From Anaerolineales bacterium (GTDB taxonomy: Bacteria; Chloroflexota; Anaerolineae; Anaerolineales; UBA4823), in assembly GCA_028687395.1 (NCBI GenBank), contig JAQUAE010000120.1, positions 1 through 6,251 on the forward strand: a stretch of DNA of 6,251 nt, read 5' to 3'. Made by a program: the position numbers and the translations under genes. Of this stretch, positions 5,626 through 6,251 are shown in pieces (the first letter of the stretch is position 1; every line of letters begins with the position of its first letter). The notes beneath the pieces are model-generated. The model had not been told where the DNA came from and searched no databases. It saw only the letters and a list, made by a program, of their open reading frames with translations.

Positions 5626-6251
5626 CTAAGGTAAAAGGAAGAAAGCCAGCCCAAGCACCAGATAAATCGCCAGCAGCTCCGCCCCTTCCAGCCAGGTAGA
5701 GGCGCCGTCCTCGGACACCATCACTGCAATCAACACGCCGGCGATCAGCGCCAGAAGCTCGAATTGGTTGAACACCAGGGTGAGGGGGTGCCCCATGAAC
5801 AGGCTGATGAAGACCAGCACGGGAGCGACGAACAGGGCAATCTGCAGGCTGGAGGCGACGGCGATTTCCACGCTGAGGGTCATCTGGTTCTTCACCGCCA
5901 CCTGCACAGCCACCAGGTGTTCAGCCACATTGCCGATGATGGGGATGAAGATCACACCGATGAAAAACTCCGAGATGCCCAACGCTTGTATGGCGGGCTC
6001 GACGGTGCTGACGAACAGCTCGGAGAGGACGACCACGCCCAGGGTGGCCAGTCCAAGCACTACCAGCGCTGTGCGCACTGACCAGGCCTGGTGCTGTATC
6101 ACGGGAACGTGAGCTTCTTGCTGCTCCAACTTTTCTACACTCCTGAAGCCATAGACCAGGCCCAGCACGTACAGGATGATCATCACGAAAGCCACACCCA
6201 GGCTGAGCACCTCCACTTTGATATCCGGCTGGGGATCGATGTTCCCGATGT
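5626..6251 (-). CDS. Ca2+/H+ exchanger (CAX/ChaA type), C-terminal half (5' partial)
   Basis: Inner-membrane antiporter of the Ca2+/cation superfamily that exports Ca2+ (or related cations) in exchange for protons. The frame stays open to the right edge. A GTG at 6216 is an internal codon, not a start, since about 11 further in-frame codons precede it and the first of the two superfamily repeats is missing. Numbering from 6216: one membrane helix at 2-24, a polar cytoplasmic loop (25-45), then further helices to the C-terminus. The second alpha repeat reads FIGVIFIPIIGNVAEH (85-100), with the GNxAEH signature including N96 and E99 near 5917-5934, followed by VEIAVASSLQIALFVAPVLV. The ending SEDGASTWLEGAELLAIY is also typical of CAX proteins. 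Full CAX proteins are about 350-400 residues, so the visible 208 are the second half. It leads a minus-strand set with SH3b and DUF971 genes. Confidence 0.93.
   Translation of the reverse strand, partial: IGNIDPQPDIKVEVLSLGVAFVMIILYVLGLVYGFRSVEKLEQQEAHVPVIQHQAWSVRTALVVLGLATLGVVVLSELFVSTVEPAIQALGISEFFIGVIFIPIIGNVAEHLVAVQVAVKNQMTLSVEIAVASSLQIALFVAPVLVFISLFMGHPLTLVFNQFELLALIAGVLIAVMVSEDGASTWLEGAELLAIYLVLGLAFFLLP

Noticed and set aside
5050..5634. Plus-strand open frame (194 codons) opposite the SH3b gene
   Set aside because: Arg/His/Gln-rich antisense reading with no domain; the minus-strand frame has a membrane helix and SH3b pattern.
6214..6216. GTG as start of the exchanger gene
   Set aside because: The frame stays open to the right edge and half of the expected protein, including the first repeat, would be missing.
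1..6251. CRISPR arrays, tRNA or rRNA genes, insertion sequences, integrases
   Set aside because: None seen: no regularly spaced direct repeats, no transposase or integrase motifs, and no recognisable structural RNA sequence.

Overview
The window is GC-rich, gene-dense bacterial DNA with short or no gaps between genes; no stretch over 300 bases lacks a gene. The content suggests a Chloroflexota (Anaerolineae-like) genome, possibly a contig from a metagenome: a PQQ-propeller Ser/Thr kinase with an FRD catalytic loop, a PP2C phosphatase, a membrane-anchored SH3b protein with a Pro/Ser/Thr-rich linker, and a Cys-rich DUF971 protein. This taxonomic call is inferred from the gene families and was not tested by phylogeny. 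Both edges cut genes: the kinase lacks its N-terminus on the left, and the cation/proton exchanger lacks its N-terminal half on the right.

Left block (1-2910, + strand): a reversible protein-phosphorylation module. It holds a Ser/Thr kinase fused to an eight-repeat PQQ-type beta-propeller, a PP2C-family phosphatase 14 bases downstream, and a 72-residue protein that looks like an FHA domain with its phosphothreonine-binding middle removed. Writer, eraser and (degenerate) reader appear co-transcribed.

Middle block (2911-4772, + strand): a 79-residue protein of unknown function sits 6 bases before an OmpR/PhoB-type response regulator. A separate NarL/DevR(DosR)-type response regulator follows, with a well-formed sigma70-type promoter (TTGCAA-N17-TATACT) of its own. 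A hairpin plus T-rich tract ends this strand. No histidine kinase is present, so both regulators are orphans within the window.

Right block (4767-6251, - strand): a convergent, tightly packed set read right to left. It encodes the C-terminal half of a CAX-type Ca2+/H+ exchanger, a single-pass SH3b protein, and a small DUF971 protein with two CPCxxC motifs.

The left and middle blocks together form a signalling cluster in which Ser/Thr phosphorylation and two-component regulators lie side by side. Any cross-talk between them is inference from position only. The most unusual observations are the core-less FHA protein, the 79-residue unknown, and the inverted repeat around the promoter of the DevR-like gene.
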